Assembly (NCBI GenBank): GCA_019187485.1
Contig: JABAQR010000017.1
Span: 1-64,000, forward strand
Length of the DNA: 64,000 bases
Direction of reading: 5' to 3'
DNA from: Lysobacterales bacterium
GTDB taxonomy: Bacteria; Pseudomonadota; Gammaproteobacteria; Xanthomonadales; SZUA-5
Of this stretch, positions 56,967-64,000 are shown one piece after another. Made by a program: the position numbers and the translations under genes. The notes beneath the pieces are model-generated. The model saw only the letters and a list, made by a program, of their open reading frames with translations, was not told the DNA's origin and ran no database searches. The first letter of the stretch is position 1. Each line of letters opens with the position of its first letter.

Positions 56967-58559
56967 ATGAAAAAGAACACCATGGCGACTGCCATCGTTG
57001 CCGGCCTCGCCGGCGTCGCAGGCATCGCGAACATCTCTACCGCTGTGAACCTGAACCCGGATGGCGTGGGTCAGGTCCTGATCTACCCCTACTACACCGT
57101 CAACGGTGGCAACACGACCGTCCTGTCCGTGGTCAACACCACCGACGCCGGCAAGGCCGTCAAGGTGCGCTTCAAGGACGCCCGCAACTCCCGCGATGTC
57201 CTCGACTTCAACCTGTACCTGTCCGAGTACGACGTGTGGACTGCGGCGGTGTTCTCGCTGGCCGATGCCGGCCCGGCGAATGTCGTCACCGACGATACCA
57301 GCTGCACGGTCCCGGGCATCGAGTCCGGTATCTTCCAGTTGCCGACGCTGGCCGACGGCCGTCGTTACTTCCCGTTCCGTACCACGCTGTTCACGGATTT
57401 CACCGCCTCTGCGTTGACGTCCCCGACGCGTACCCGTGACGGCTATGTCGAGATGATCGAGATGGGCTCGATCCCCTACGACAGCCCGAACGGCTTCGGC
57501 TTCTTCCTGACGCACATCAACAACCGTCCGGCGGACTGCACCTTCCTGGAGGCTGCCTGGTTGTCCTCCGGTACCCCGGGTGGCAGCGGCATCTGGTTCA
57601 ACAACCCCTTCGTTGACCTGGAAGCCCCGACCGGCGGTCTGTTTGGCGGCGCGGCGATCGTCGATGTGGCGGATGGCACGTACATCAACTACAACGCCGA
57701 AGCCATCGACGGCTTCTCGGCGGCGATCCAGCACGGTGCGCCGTCCGGCGCGAACCCGACGATCGGCCAGGCCAACGGCCCGACCCCGGGCGTGGTGACG
57801 TCCTACGTGTTCGATCGTGGTCGCCTGATCACCAGCAACTGGCTGACGGCCAACCAGGGCGGCGTCAATGCCGTCGCGGCGGTCCTGATGCGTGAGGCGG
57901 TGTTCAACGAGTACGAAGTGGATCCGGATCTGGGTGCTGGTTCCGAGTGGGTGGTCACCTTCCCGGTCCGTCACCTGTTCACGACCGCTCCGAACACGAC
58001 GCGCGCGCCGTTCACTGTGGGCTGGAACTTCTGCGAACGTGTGTCTGGCCGTATCTACAACCGTGAGGAAGACACCTTCCGCGTGTTCGATTTCTCGCCG
58101 CAGGTTGGTAACCCGTCCCTGTGCTGGGAAGCGAACCCGCTGTGGTTCACGCGAGTTCCGGTTGCTGCCAACAGCAGCACGCCGATCCTCGGCGCGCCGG
58201 GTGCGGGTGGTGGTGCGGTGGCTCTGTGGGCCGGTGTTCCGACCTATCTTTCGCTGTTCGGGATCATCCAGAAGACGTTCAACAACGGCTGGTTCTGGCT
58301 GGGCTTCTATGATCCGGACGCGATCGACGCGGGCGGTATCCTGTCGCCGCTGCTGCGTCCGCCCCTCACCGAGACCGCTCCGCCGGCCGGCACCACGCCG
58401 GACAGCTTCTTCGGTCTCCCGGCGGTTGGCTTCTGGGCACTGCGTGTCCTGAACGTCAATCAGGGCGCTGGTCTGCAGGCTTCCTACGGTGGCGCGTATC
58501 CGCACCGTTCGTCGCGCGCCTGCTTCAAGGGCGCCTTCGGCACGACTCCGTGCGATTGA
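56967..58559 (+). CDS. large exported protein, probably abundant, function unknown
   Basis: 530 residues. Signal peptide about 1-32 (MKKNTMATAIVAGLAGVAGI..). The mature protein is rich in beta strands, aromatic residues and Asn/Thr/Gly, with six Cys (SCTV, DCTF, FCER, LCWE, ACFK, PCD). The N-terminal motif GVGQVLIYPYYTVNGGNTTV is found in exported proteins of related bacteria without known role. It has no PEP-CTERM or autotransporter tail. Codon choice (many GGT, CGT) differs from neighbours and suggests high expression; AGGAG precedes the ATG and a very strong terminator follows. Its place after the T2SS operon makes it a plausible secreted substrate. Confidence 0.65.
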   Translation: MKKNTMATAIVAGLAGVAGIANISTAVNLNPDGVGQVLIYPYYTVNGGNTTVLSVVNTTDAGKAVKVRFKDARNSRDVLDFNLYLSEYDVWTAAVFSLADAGPANVVTDDTSCTVPGIESGIFQLPTLADGRRYFPFRTTLFTDFTASALTSPTRTRDGYVEMIEMGSIPYDSPNGFGFFLTHINNRPADCTFLEAAWLSSGTPGGSGIWFNNPFVDLEAPTGGLFGGAAIVDVADGTYINYNAEAIDGFSAAIQHGAPSGANPTIGQANGPTPGVVTSYVFDRGRLITSNWLTANQGGVNAVAAVLMREAVFNEYEVDPDLGAGSEWVVTFPVRHLFTTAPNTTRAPFTVGWNFCERVSGRIYNREEDTFRVFDFSPQVGNPSLCWEANPLWFTRVPVAANSSTPILGAPGAGGGAVALWAGVPTYLSLFGIIQKTFNNGWFWLGFYDPDAIDAGGILSPLLRPPLTETAPPAGTTPDSFFGLPAVGFWALRVLNVNQGAGLQASYGGAYPHRSSRACFKGAFGTTPCD

Positions 58560-58585
58560 TCCTCGGGTCGTAGTTGCAAGCAGTT

Positions 58586-58617
58586 CGGAAGGGGGGCGCA
58601 AGCCCCCCTTCCGTTTT
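58586..58617 (+). terminator. rho-independent terminator with GCAA tetraloop
   Basis: Perfect 12-bp stem (CGGAAGGGGGGC / GCCCCCCTTCCG) closed by GCAA and followed by TTTT, 27 bases after the stop of the exported-protein gene. Confidence 0.9.
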
Positions 58618-58787
58618 CTGCGTCCGGCAGAGAGGCATCTTTGGAAGTGTCAGGCATTCGCTGTCGAGACAGTTATCCGCACAAGGCTGGATCGGTGGTG
58701 GTGGCGACACTTGAGCCCGGGATCGCCCCCGTAGCGAATGCAGAATCCTCGCGAATGACGCGCCGGTCCGGCGCCCGGAGCTTCCGC

Positions 58788-59960
58788 ATGAAAGTCCCAG
58801 AAGCCGTACCACTGGTCAGGCTGAAGACCGAGCGTCGGTCCAATCATCCCTGGATCTTCCAGAAGATGGTGGAGAAGCCTGACCCCAAGCCACGTCCTGG
58901 CACGGTCGTGGACATCGAGGACCGAAGCGGCGCCTGGGTGGGCCGCGGCTTCTACAACGGCCATTCGCGCATCGCGCTGCGCGTGCTGACCGAACGCCGC
59001 GAGGAGGCCGTGGATGCGGTCTTCTTTCGGCAACGCATCGCGCGCGCGCTGCGACTACGGCACGAAATACTGCGGCTGGAAGACGTCACCGACGCCTACC
59101 GCGTCGTGCATTCCGAGGGCGATGATCTCAGCGGCCTGATCGTCGACCGTTTCGCCGACACGCTGGTCATCGAGTATTTCTCGGCCGGGATGTGGAAGCA
59201 GCGCGACGTCATCCGGCGCGCACTTGCCGAGCACTTTCCCGAGCATCCGTTCTACTGGTTTGCCGAAGAACACGTGGCCAAGCAGGAGAGCTTCGATTGT
59301 TCGGCGCCAACGCCGCCACCGCCGACCACCGTGCGTGAGCACGGACTTTCCTTCAAGGTCGCACCGGGCCTGAAGCACAAGACCGGTTTTTTCGCCGACC
59401 AGCGCGACAACCGCAAGCGCCTCGGCGAGTTCGCTGCCGGTCGTCGCGTGCTCGACCTCTGCTGCAACTCCGGTGGCTTCGCGGTCTATGCGAAGACGGC
59501 CGGCGCCAGCGAGGTCGTTGCGATCGACCTCGACGAGGAGGTGCTCGAGCTCGCGAAGCAGAACGCGCGCCTCAACCGTGCGCAGGTTCGCTTCGTGCAC
59601 GCCGACATCTTTCCCTGGCTGCGCGACGCCGCCAACAACGGCGAGCGCTTCGACACCGTGATCCTCGATCCAGCGAAAATGACGCGCGACCGCGAGCAAC
59701 TGATCCCGGCGCTGAAGAAGTACCTCGACATGAACAAGCTTGCGATGGGCGTGGTCAAGCCGGGTGGCATCCTGCTGAGCTGCTCCTGCACCGGTTTGGT
59801 CAGCGAGGAACAGTTCCTGGACATGCTGCGTCGCGCCGCCTTCTACGCGAACCGTACGCTCCAGCTGCTCGAAGTACGAGGGGCCGGCGCCGACCATCCC
59901 TGGCTGGCGCACGTGCCGGAGTCGCGCTACCTCAAGGCGGCATTCTGTCGGGTGTATTGA
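58788..59960 (+). CDS. rlmI: 23S rRNA (cytosine-C5) methyltransferase RlmI-like
   Basis: 390 residues, close to RlmI (396). N-terminal PUA domain (VRLKTERRSNHPWIFQKMVE), EEHI-like central domain (FAEEHVAKQESF) and a Rossmann SAM domain with TGFFADQRDNRK, VLDLCCNSGGFAVYA, DLDEEVLELAKQNA and the catalytic-Cys segment LLSCSCTG. It methylates a cytosine in 23S rRNA. The start was set at the ATG eight bases after GGAG; 49 codons of open frame upstream carry nothing of the family. Confidence 0.9.
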   Translation: MKVPEAVPLVRLKTERRSNHPWIFQKMVEKPDPKPRPGTVVDIEDRSGAWVGRGFYNGHSRIALRVLTERREEAVDAVFFRQRIARALRLRHEILRLEDVTDAYRVVHSEGDDLSGLIVDRFADTLVIEYFSAGMWKQRDVIRRALAEHFPEHPFYWFAEEHVAKQESFDCSAPTPPPPTTVREHGLSFKVAPGLKHKTGFFADQRDNRKRLGEFAAGRRVLDLCCNSGGFAVYAKTAGASEVVAIDLDEEVLELAKQNARLNRAQVRFVHADIFPWLRDAANNGERFDTVILDPAKMTRDREQLIPALKKYLDMNKLAMGVVKPGGILLSCSCTGLVSEEQFLDMLRRAAFYANRTLQLLEVRGAGADHPWLAHVPESRYLKAAFCRVY

Positions 59961-59967
59961 TGCCTTC

Positions 59968-60390
59968 TCACCAGACCCGCACCGCTGCGCGCCAGGTCAG
60001 TGCGATCAGCGGGAGGGTTGACAAGAAAAACAACGCAAAGCGTAGTTCGATGACGTTGAGCAGCGCCTGCACCAAGCTGTGTGCTACCCGCAGCGCCACG
60101 TAGGACCAGGCCAGCCACAGGCTCCACGGACTGGTGTCGCCGGTGATCGCCAGAACAAGTACCAGCGCATACCAGATGGTCGGCTGCTCCATCAGGTGAT
60201 TGTAGTTGTCCGCCTTCCAGCGCACTTTCGGCGGCAGCGTACTCATCTGTTCGCCGCGCGGGGCGTTCGGATCGAGACGCATCCGCAAGCGTCGGATTGC
60301 CGGGATGCGTGTCAGATACATCCAGGTCCACATGACCAGCGTCCACGCAATCAGCGCGACGACCGGACCGAGCAGGGGACTCGCATGCAT
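59968..60390 (-). CDS. MAPEG family membrane protein
   Basis: 140 residues with four hydrophobic helices (LLGPVVALIAWTLVMWTWMY first). The loop WKADNYNHLMEQPTIWYALVL and the segment SYVALRVAHSLVQALLNVIELRF are the MAPEG hallmarks (N-x-x-E-x-P, R-x-x-H). Different subgroup from the paralogue at 17085. Convergent with rlmI, 7 bases apart. Start at the first ATG of the pair ATGCATG. Confidence 0.85.
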   Translation of the reverse strand: MHASPLLGPVVALIAWTLVMWTWMYLTRIPAIRRLRMRLDPNAPRGEQMSTLPPKVRWKADNYNHLMEQPTIWYALVLVLAITGDTSPWSLWLAWSYVALRVAHSLVQALLNVIELRFALFFLSTLPLIALTWRAAVRVW

Positions 60391-60530
60391 CGTCAAGCCT
60401 CGGGTATCCACGCGCCACGTCTCGGGGCGCGGCACTCGTTGCACAGGAACGGAGGATGCCATTTCCACAAGCGCCGGGCGATGCTGCCGTTTCCGTGGAC
60501 AAAGCGCCAGCGGCGGAGCGGCCCGAGGGG

Positions 60531-62438
60531 TCAGCGCCGTGGATCGTAGTGCGTGCGTGTGAATTCGCGTGCAAAGGCCAATAGATCGGAGAGGTTCGCG
60601 ACCGCGGCAACCAGCCAGCCTTGTTCCTGGTGTGCTTTCGTGAGCCAGCCGAAGGCCTTCGCGTAGTAGTGGTTGGCCTGCTTGCCGGCCCAGGTGCCGG
60701 GGATGTTGAGCGCCAGGGTGCCGCCACCGCCGGCCTGCTTCAGCGCCCTGCCGCAGACCTCGATGCCCGGCGTGCCCTGCTCGTCCGGCGTGTCGAACAT
60801 CGTCGAGGCGCCGTCGTCGGAAACCACCAGGATGTGCGTCGGCCGGCGCAGCTTGACGCGCTTGGCGTGGGTCTCGCGCAGGGTCGGCAGCGGGAACTGG
60901 GTGCCGCCCCCGTAGTAGCCGGTCAGCACGCGCAGGCAGTCCTCGGCCGATCGCACGAAGCCCCTGGTGCTCATGACCTGCTCGCGACTGGCCCACAGCG
61001 TCACTTGCACGGCGGCACCCACGCGCAGCGCCGACAGGCAGATCACCGCACCGGCGAGCGCCGGCCAGGACAATTGCGTCGCCGGGTTGGGCATCGACCC
61101 GGAGCTGTCGACATAGACATCGAGATCGAGCGGCTGGCGCTGCGGCTCGCGCCCTGGCTGCGTGCCCCAGCGGCGCTGCACCGTGGTCAGGCCGGGGATC
61201 GGCCGCGGCGACAGCGTCAGGCTCTGGCGCCAGTCGATCGCTTCGATCGGATCGCCCGGCTCCCAGGGATCGAGGCCCTCCGGAATCGGGTCTTCGCTTT
61301 CCGCCGACGGCAGCGTCGGGAAGGGCACCAGATACGGTCGCGCGCGCTCCTCGTAATAGCGGATGGCCGCCTTCTGGTGATCGAGCTTGAGGCCGGCCAG
61401 GCGCAGCAGCTCGCCATACTGGTAGGGGTCGCGGCACTGGCCGGGGGTGGTCTTCGCGGCGCTCTCTCGCGTTGCGCCCGGCGACTCGCCTTCCAGCGCT
61501 GCCGCATCGTCGTCGCCCTCGCCCTCGGCGAGCTCGGCGGCCGGGTGCGGGATCTCGCCGAGTTCCTCGGGATCCATGCCGGTCAGTCCTTCCGGCTGGC
61601 CGCCGTCGCCGGCGTCCTTGGTGTCCATCAGGGATTGCAGGCCCTCGCCGGCGCGCGCGTCCTCGATCAGGTAGGGCATCACCAGCACCGCATAGCGGCC
61701 GATACCCGACAGCCAGTGGCGCGCGTGGTGGCGCACGAGACGCGCGGCGAGCCGCGCGTCGACCTCGATGACATCGTTGGTCAATGGGCGCGCCACCAGC
61801 GTGGTTTTTTCGACCGTAGACGGCAGCTCCGATTCCTGGAGCTCCGCCTGAGGGCCGGCATCCACCGGCGCCGTCGGAGTTTTCAACACCCGCCCGCAGA
61901 GACTGCCGCGCTCCATGCCCCACAGCAGTTCGTAGGTGCGCAGGTAGAGCGTCCACAGCTTGCTGGACTTGCCCTGCTTCGTGCCCTTCACGACGGCCTG
62001 CATCAGTGGCGGCATGCGCAGCCCGGCGCTGCGCATCAGGCGGTCATTGATCAGCAGGTCCGTGTAGAGGTTGGCGACCATCGGCGCGTGCTGCGCCAGC
62101 GTCGGCAGCGCGGGCAGCATCCGCGCCAGCGAGCGCGTGTGCTCGGTGATCGAGGCTGGCGCGTAAACGTGGTGGCCGATCTCGTGCGCCAGTACTTCCA
62201 CCGCGTAGTCGCCGATGCCGAGCCTGCACACGCCCTCGAGGTCGATCACCACGGTCTGGTCGACCAGGCGGATCATCGCGAAGCTGCTGCTCAGTCCCTG
62301 TTTCTTCGCCGCCGCGCTGGTCTCCAGCAGCAGCGGTGGCTTCAGGCGCGTGTACGGGCTCCACGCCGCGAGCGCGTCCGGCCACGCGGCCGACCAGCGC
62401 TCGGCAAGGGTGGGCGGCTGGGTGGCTGGACGCGTCAT
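60531..62438 (-). CDS. VWA-domain protein with N-terminal zinc-metallopeptidase-like domain
   Basis: 635 residues. About residues 85-130 carry VEVLAHEIGHHVYAP, an HExxH zinc motif (AHEIGHH) of a gluzincin-like peptidase. A Glu/Asp/Gly-rich linker (about 285-350) leads to a C-terminal VWA domain with MIDAS motif DLDVYVDSSGSMPN, YYGGGTQFPLP and HILVVSDDGAST. Cytoplasmic, no signal. It lies 37 bases after the unknown gene and the MoxR gene, giving a MoxR/unknown/VWA unit; MoxR ATPases with VWA partners act as chaperones on large complexes. The fused peptidase-like part is unusual and could process the target. Confidence 0.8.
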   Translation of the reverse strand: MTRPATQPPTLAERWSAAWPDALAAWSPYTRLKPPLLLETSAAAKKQGLSSSFAMIRLVDQTVVIDLEGVCRLGIGDYAVEVLAHEIGHHVYAPASITEHTRSLARMLPALPTLAQHAPMVANLYTDLLINDRLMRSAGLRMPPLMQAVVKGTKQGKSSKLWTLYLRTYELLWGMERGSLCGRVLKTPTAPVDAGPQAELQESELPSTVEKTTLVARPLTNDVIEVDARLAARLVRHHARHWLSGIGRYAVLVMPYLIEDARAGEGLQSLMDTKDAGDGGQPEGLTGMDPEELGEIPHPAAELAEGEGDDDAAALEGESPGATRESAAKTTPGQCRDPYQYGELLRLAGLKLDHQKAAIRYYEERARPYLVPFPTLPSAESEDPIPEGLDPWEPGDPIEAIDWRQSLTLSPRPIPGLTTVQRRWGTQPGREPQRQPLDLDVYVDSSGSMPNPATQLSWPALAGAVICLSALRVGAAVQVTLWASREQVMSTRGFVRSAEDCLRVLTGYYGGGTQFPLPTLRETHAKRVKLRRPTHILVVSDDGASTMFDTPDEQGTPGIEVCGRALKQAGGGGTLALNIPGTWAGKQANHYYAKAFGWLTKAHQEQGWLVAAVANLSDLLAFAREFTRTHYDPRR

Positions 62439-62475
62439 GCCGACGGCGCGTGGCCGGTCAGGAAGGGCGGAGCGT

Positions 62476-63468
62476 TCACGCCAGCGCCAGTACCGTCGCC
62501 GCGTGCGACCACGCATGCGTCAACACCAGCGTGTCTGCGCTGGCTGCGGCGCTGGTGATCGCGCCCAGCTCGGCGACTGCCAGGCGCAGCCCGGGGCCGC
62601 TCAGTTGCACCCCCTGCAAGCGCCAGCCCGCAGGCAATGCGAGCTGCGCCTTCACCGCTCCCTCGCCATGCGGCTGCACGCAGGCGCCAAAGGCGTCGGC
62701 GTGCAGCGAGTAGCGCGCCCCGGCGGCCGCGAGCAGCAACTCGCCCTCATGGAACACCACCAGCGGCGGCTCGGCGAAGCGACCCCCGAAACCGATGAAG
62801 GCACCGACGCGCGCCGCCACGCGCGGTCGCGTTTCCGCGGGTGCGTCCGGGCGGTACCAGCGGTCTGCGAACATCTGCTCCAGCATCGTGTCCTGCCAGC
62901 GCTCCAGCGGCAGCCCGAAGCAGATCGCCAGCAGCTCGCGCTCCAGCCCGCGCGCACGCTCGAGCGCGCTGTCGCGAAAGTGCACCATGCCGTGGCGCCA
63001 GGCGGCCACCTGCGCGGCGTGCAGCAGTTCCTCCGGCGAGCGAGCGCGCGCGGCGAGCGCGGCGAGCGTGTCCAGCCAGGCCTCGCCGCCGCCGTGCGCG
63101 CTCCAGTGCACCAGCGCGTTCGCCACCGCGGTCAGCAACGCCGCCGGTTGCGTCGCCAGCAGCGTCGGTGCGCGCTGCGCCAGCAGCTCCCAGCCGCGCA
63201 GGATGATGCCGGCGCGACCCGAAGGCCCGATCCAGCGTTGGCCGAGCAGCGACAGCGTCAGGTCGTAGGCAGCGTCGGCGGTCGCCGGCACCGCCGCGGG
63301 CGCGACCTTCGCGACCGCCGCGACCAGCGCGTCCACCGGCCCGGCCAGCAGCTCGGAAAAGGCTGCGGGCTCGATGCCCGGCCAGCGTTGCTGGGCCAGC
63401 GCATGGCGCCGGTTGTACTCGGCGCGCCCGCCGCGCAGCACCTCGGCGAAGGCCGCACAGACGTTCAT
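62476..63468 (-). CDS. protein of unknown function between MoxR and VWA genes
   Basis: 330 residues, Ala/Leu-rich. Residues about 1-200 look all-helical (CAAFAEVLRGGRAEYNRRH, LTLSLLGQRWIGPSGRAG), 215-330 mixed with beta strands (FGGRFAEPPLVVFHEGELLL, GWRLQGVQLSGPGLRLAV). No catalytic motif seen. Its ATG overlaps the moxR stop (ATGA), so it is translationally coupled. Possibly an adaptor between the ATPase and the VWA-peptidase. Confidence 0.65.
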   Translation of the reverse strand: MNVCAAFAEVLRGGRAEYNRRHALAQQRWPGIEPAAFSELLAGPVDALVAAVAKVAPAAVPATADAAYDLTLSLLGQRWIGPSGRAGIILRGWELLAQRAPTLLATQPAALLTAVANALVHWSAHGGGEAWLDTLAALAARARSPEELLHAAQVAAWRHGMVHFRDSALERARGLERELLAICFGLPLERWQDTMLEQMFADRWYRPDAPAETRPRVAARVGAFIGFGGRFAEPPLVVFHEGELLLAAAGARYSLHADAFGACVQPHGEGAVKAQLALPAGWRLQGVQLSGPGLRLAVAELGAITSAAASADTLVLTHAWSHAATVLALA

Positions 63469-64000
63469 GCCTGCACCAGCCAGCGCAGGTAGTTGGTGTA
63501 ACGCTGGTGCAGCGATTTCAGCAGCAGCAGGTCGTCGTGCAGATGCCCGTAGAGCTTGCCGCCCTTGCCGACCGCGGCGATCTGGCGCTCGATGCGCGCG
63601 AGTCGCTTGCGCACCTCCGGCTCTTCGACGCCGTCGAGGCCCTGCTGCAACTCGGCCGCGAGCTCCGCCACCGGATCCTTGCGGTCGAGGTCGAGCTGGT
63701 CGTACTCCTTGCAGCTCGCATCGAAGAGGTGGCGCAGCCAGCCGATGCGGTCGGAGCGGAAGCCGGTGTGCGCCGGCGACTGGAAGAAAGGCGAATCGAG
63801 GTCCGGCTTGAGCTTGTCGTTGAGCACGAAAGGCAGCACCTGGCGCAAATCCTCCAGCGACACCTCGGCCGAGCCGCGGAACCAGGCCAGCGCCTTGGCG
63901 TAGCTGATCAGCGTCATCAGGTTGCGTACCGACAGCCCGTTCTTCGTGTGGCAGCCGAGGTCCTTGAGGCGATCGCGACCATCGTCCTGCGCGGTCAGCC
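63465..64000 (-). CDS. MoxR-type AAA+ ATPase, C-terminal part (5' end outside window)
   Basis: 178 codons are open to the window edge. The lid subdomain GLSVRNLMTLISYAKALAWF followed by SLEDLRQVLPFVLNDKLKPD is typical of MoxR/RavA ATPases. A C-terminal helical extension (about 80 residues, CKEYDQLDLDRKDPVAELAA..) follows. Walker A and B motifs would lie beyond base 64000. The internal ATG at 63917 is not the true start. Confidence 0.85.
   Translation of the reverse strand, partial: LTAQDDGRDRLKDLGCHTKNGLSVRNLMTLISYAKALAWFRGSAEVSLEDLRQVLPFVLNDKLKPDLDSPFFQSPAHTGFRSDRIGWLRHLFDASCKEYDQLDLDRKDPVAELAAELQQGLDGVEEPEVRKRLARIERQIAAVGKGGKLYGHLHDDLLLLKSLHQRYTNYLRWLVQA

Overview
The window is GC-rich (about 65-70 %), densely coded DNA from a gammaproteobacterium, most likely of the Lysobacterales (Xanthomonadales; a Rhodanobacteraceae-like lineage). 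The inference rests on the type II secretion operon, whose order E-F-G-H-I-J-K-L-M-N-D is the xps order of Xanthomonas, on the pilB-pilC-pilD-coaE run, and on rpmH-rnpA-yidC-mnmE. No phage, IS element, rRNA, tRNA or CRISPR array was seen.

Layout. 1-9.4 kb: end of tilS, a small membrane protein, a TauE/SafE transporter, a lytic transglycosylase, then coaE-pilD-pilC-pilB on the minus strand. 9.4-16 kb: a Wzy/WaaL-type membrane protein, rpmH-rnpA-yidC, mnmE, queD and a chalcone-isomerase-like protein. 16-22 kb: a phasin under a promoter carrying two PhaR-like palindromes, a MAPEG protein, and a four-gene FHA/partner-switching module (FHA-PP2C phosphatase converging on STAS, FHA and cNMP-FHA genes). 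22-29.6 kb: the complete atpIBEFHAGDC operon. 29.6-33 kb: a two-gene cassette described below. 33-40 kb: a histidine kinase/response regulator/DUF6491 operon, ribH-nusB-thiL-pgpA, hemolysin III and dsbC. 40-58.6 kb: purL, an exosortase-H-associated-like membrane protein, the complete T2SS operon, a lipoprotein and a large exported protein. 58.6-64 kb: rlmI, a second MAPEG protein, and a MoxR/unknown/VWA-metallopeptidase trio cut by the window edge.

The most exciting system is at 30.1-32.9 kb. A 74-residue protein with the fold signature of a borosin precursor (helical binding domain plus short C-terminal core) lies 10 bases upstream of an 838-residue protein that joins, in one chain, a signal/TPR sensor region, a transmembrane helix, an intact GGEEF diguanylate cyclase domain and a SonM/OphMA-type peptide alpha-N-methyltransferase whose four key Tyr/Arg positions are conserved in spacing. 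This looks like a split borosin RiPP system tethered to the membrane and to c-di-GMP signalling. I know of no description of such a fusion.

The second unusual theme is a family of composite inverted repeats. Each has a G/A-rich simple-sequence arm, a spacer, the complementary C/T-rich arm and usually a GC hairpin with a 3-4-base loop, always in the same orientation relative to the downstream gene. They sit at three junctions of the atp operon, after purL, before gspF, and inside the leader codons of gspH, gspI and gspJ, where they lengthen prepilin leaders that the PilD encoded at 5 kb would remove.
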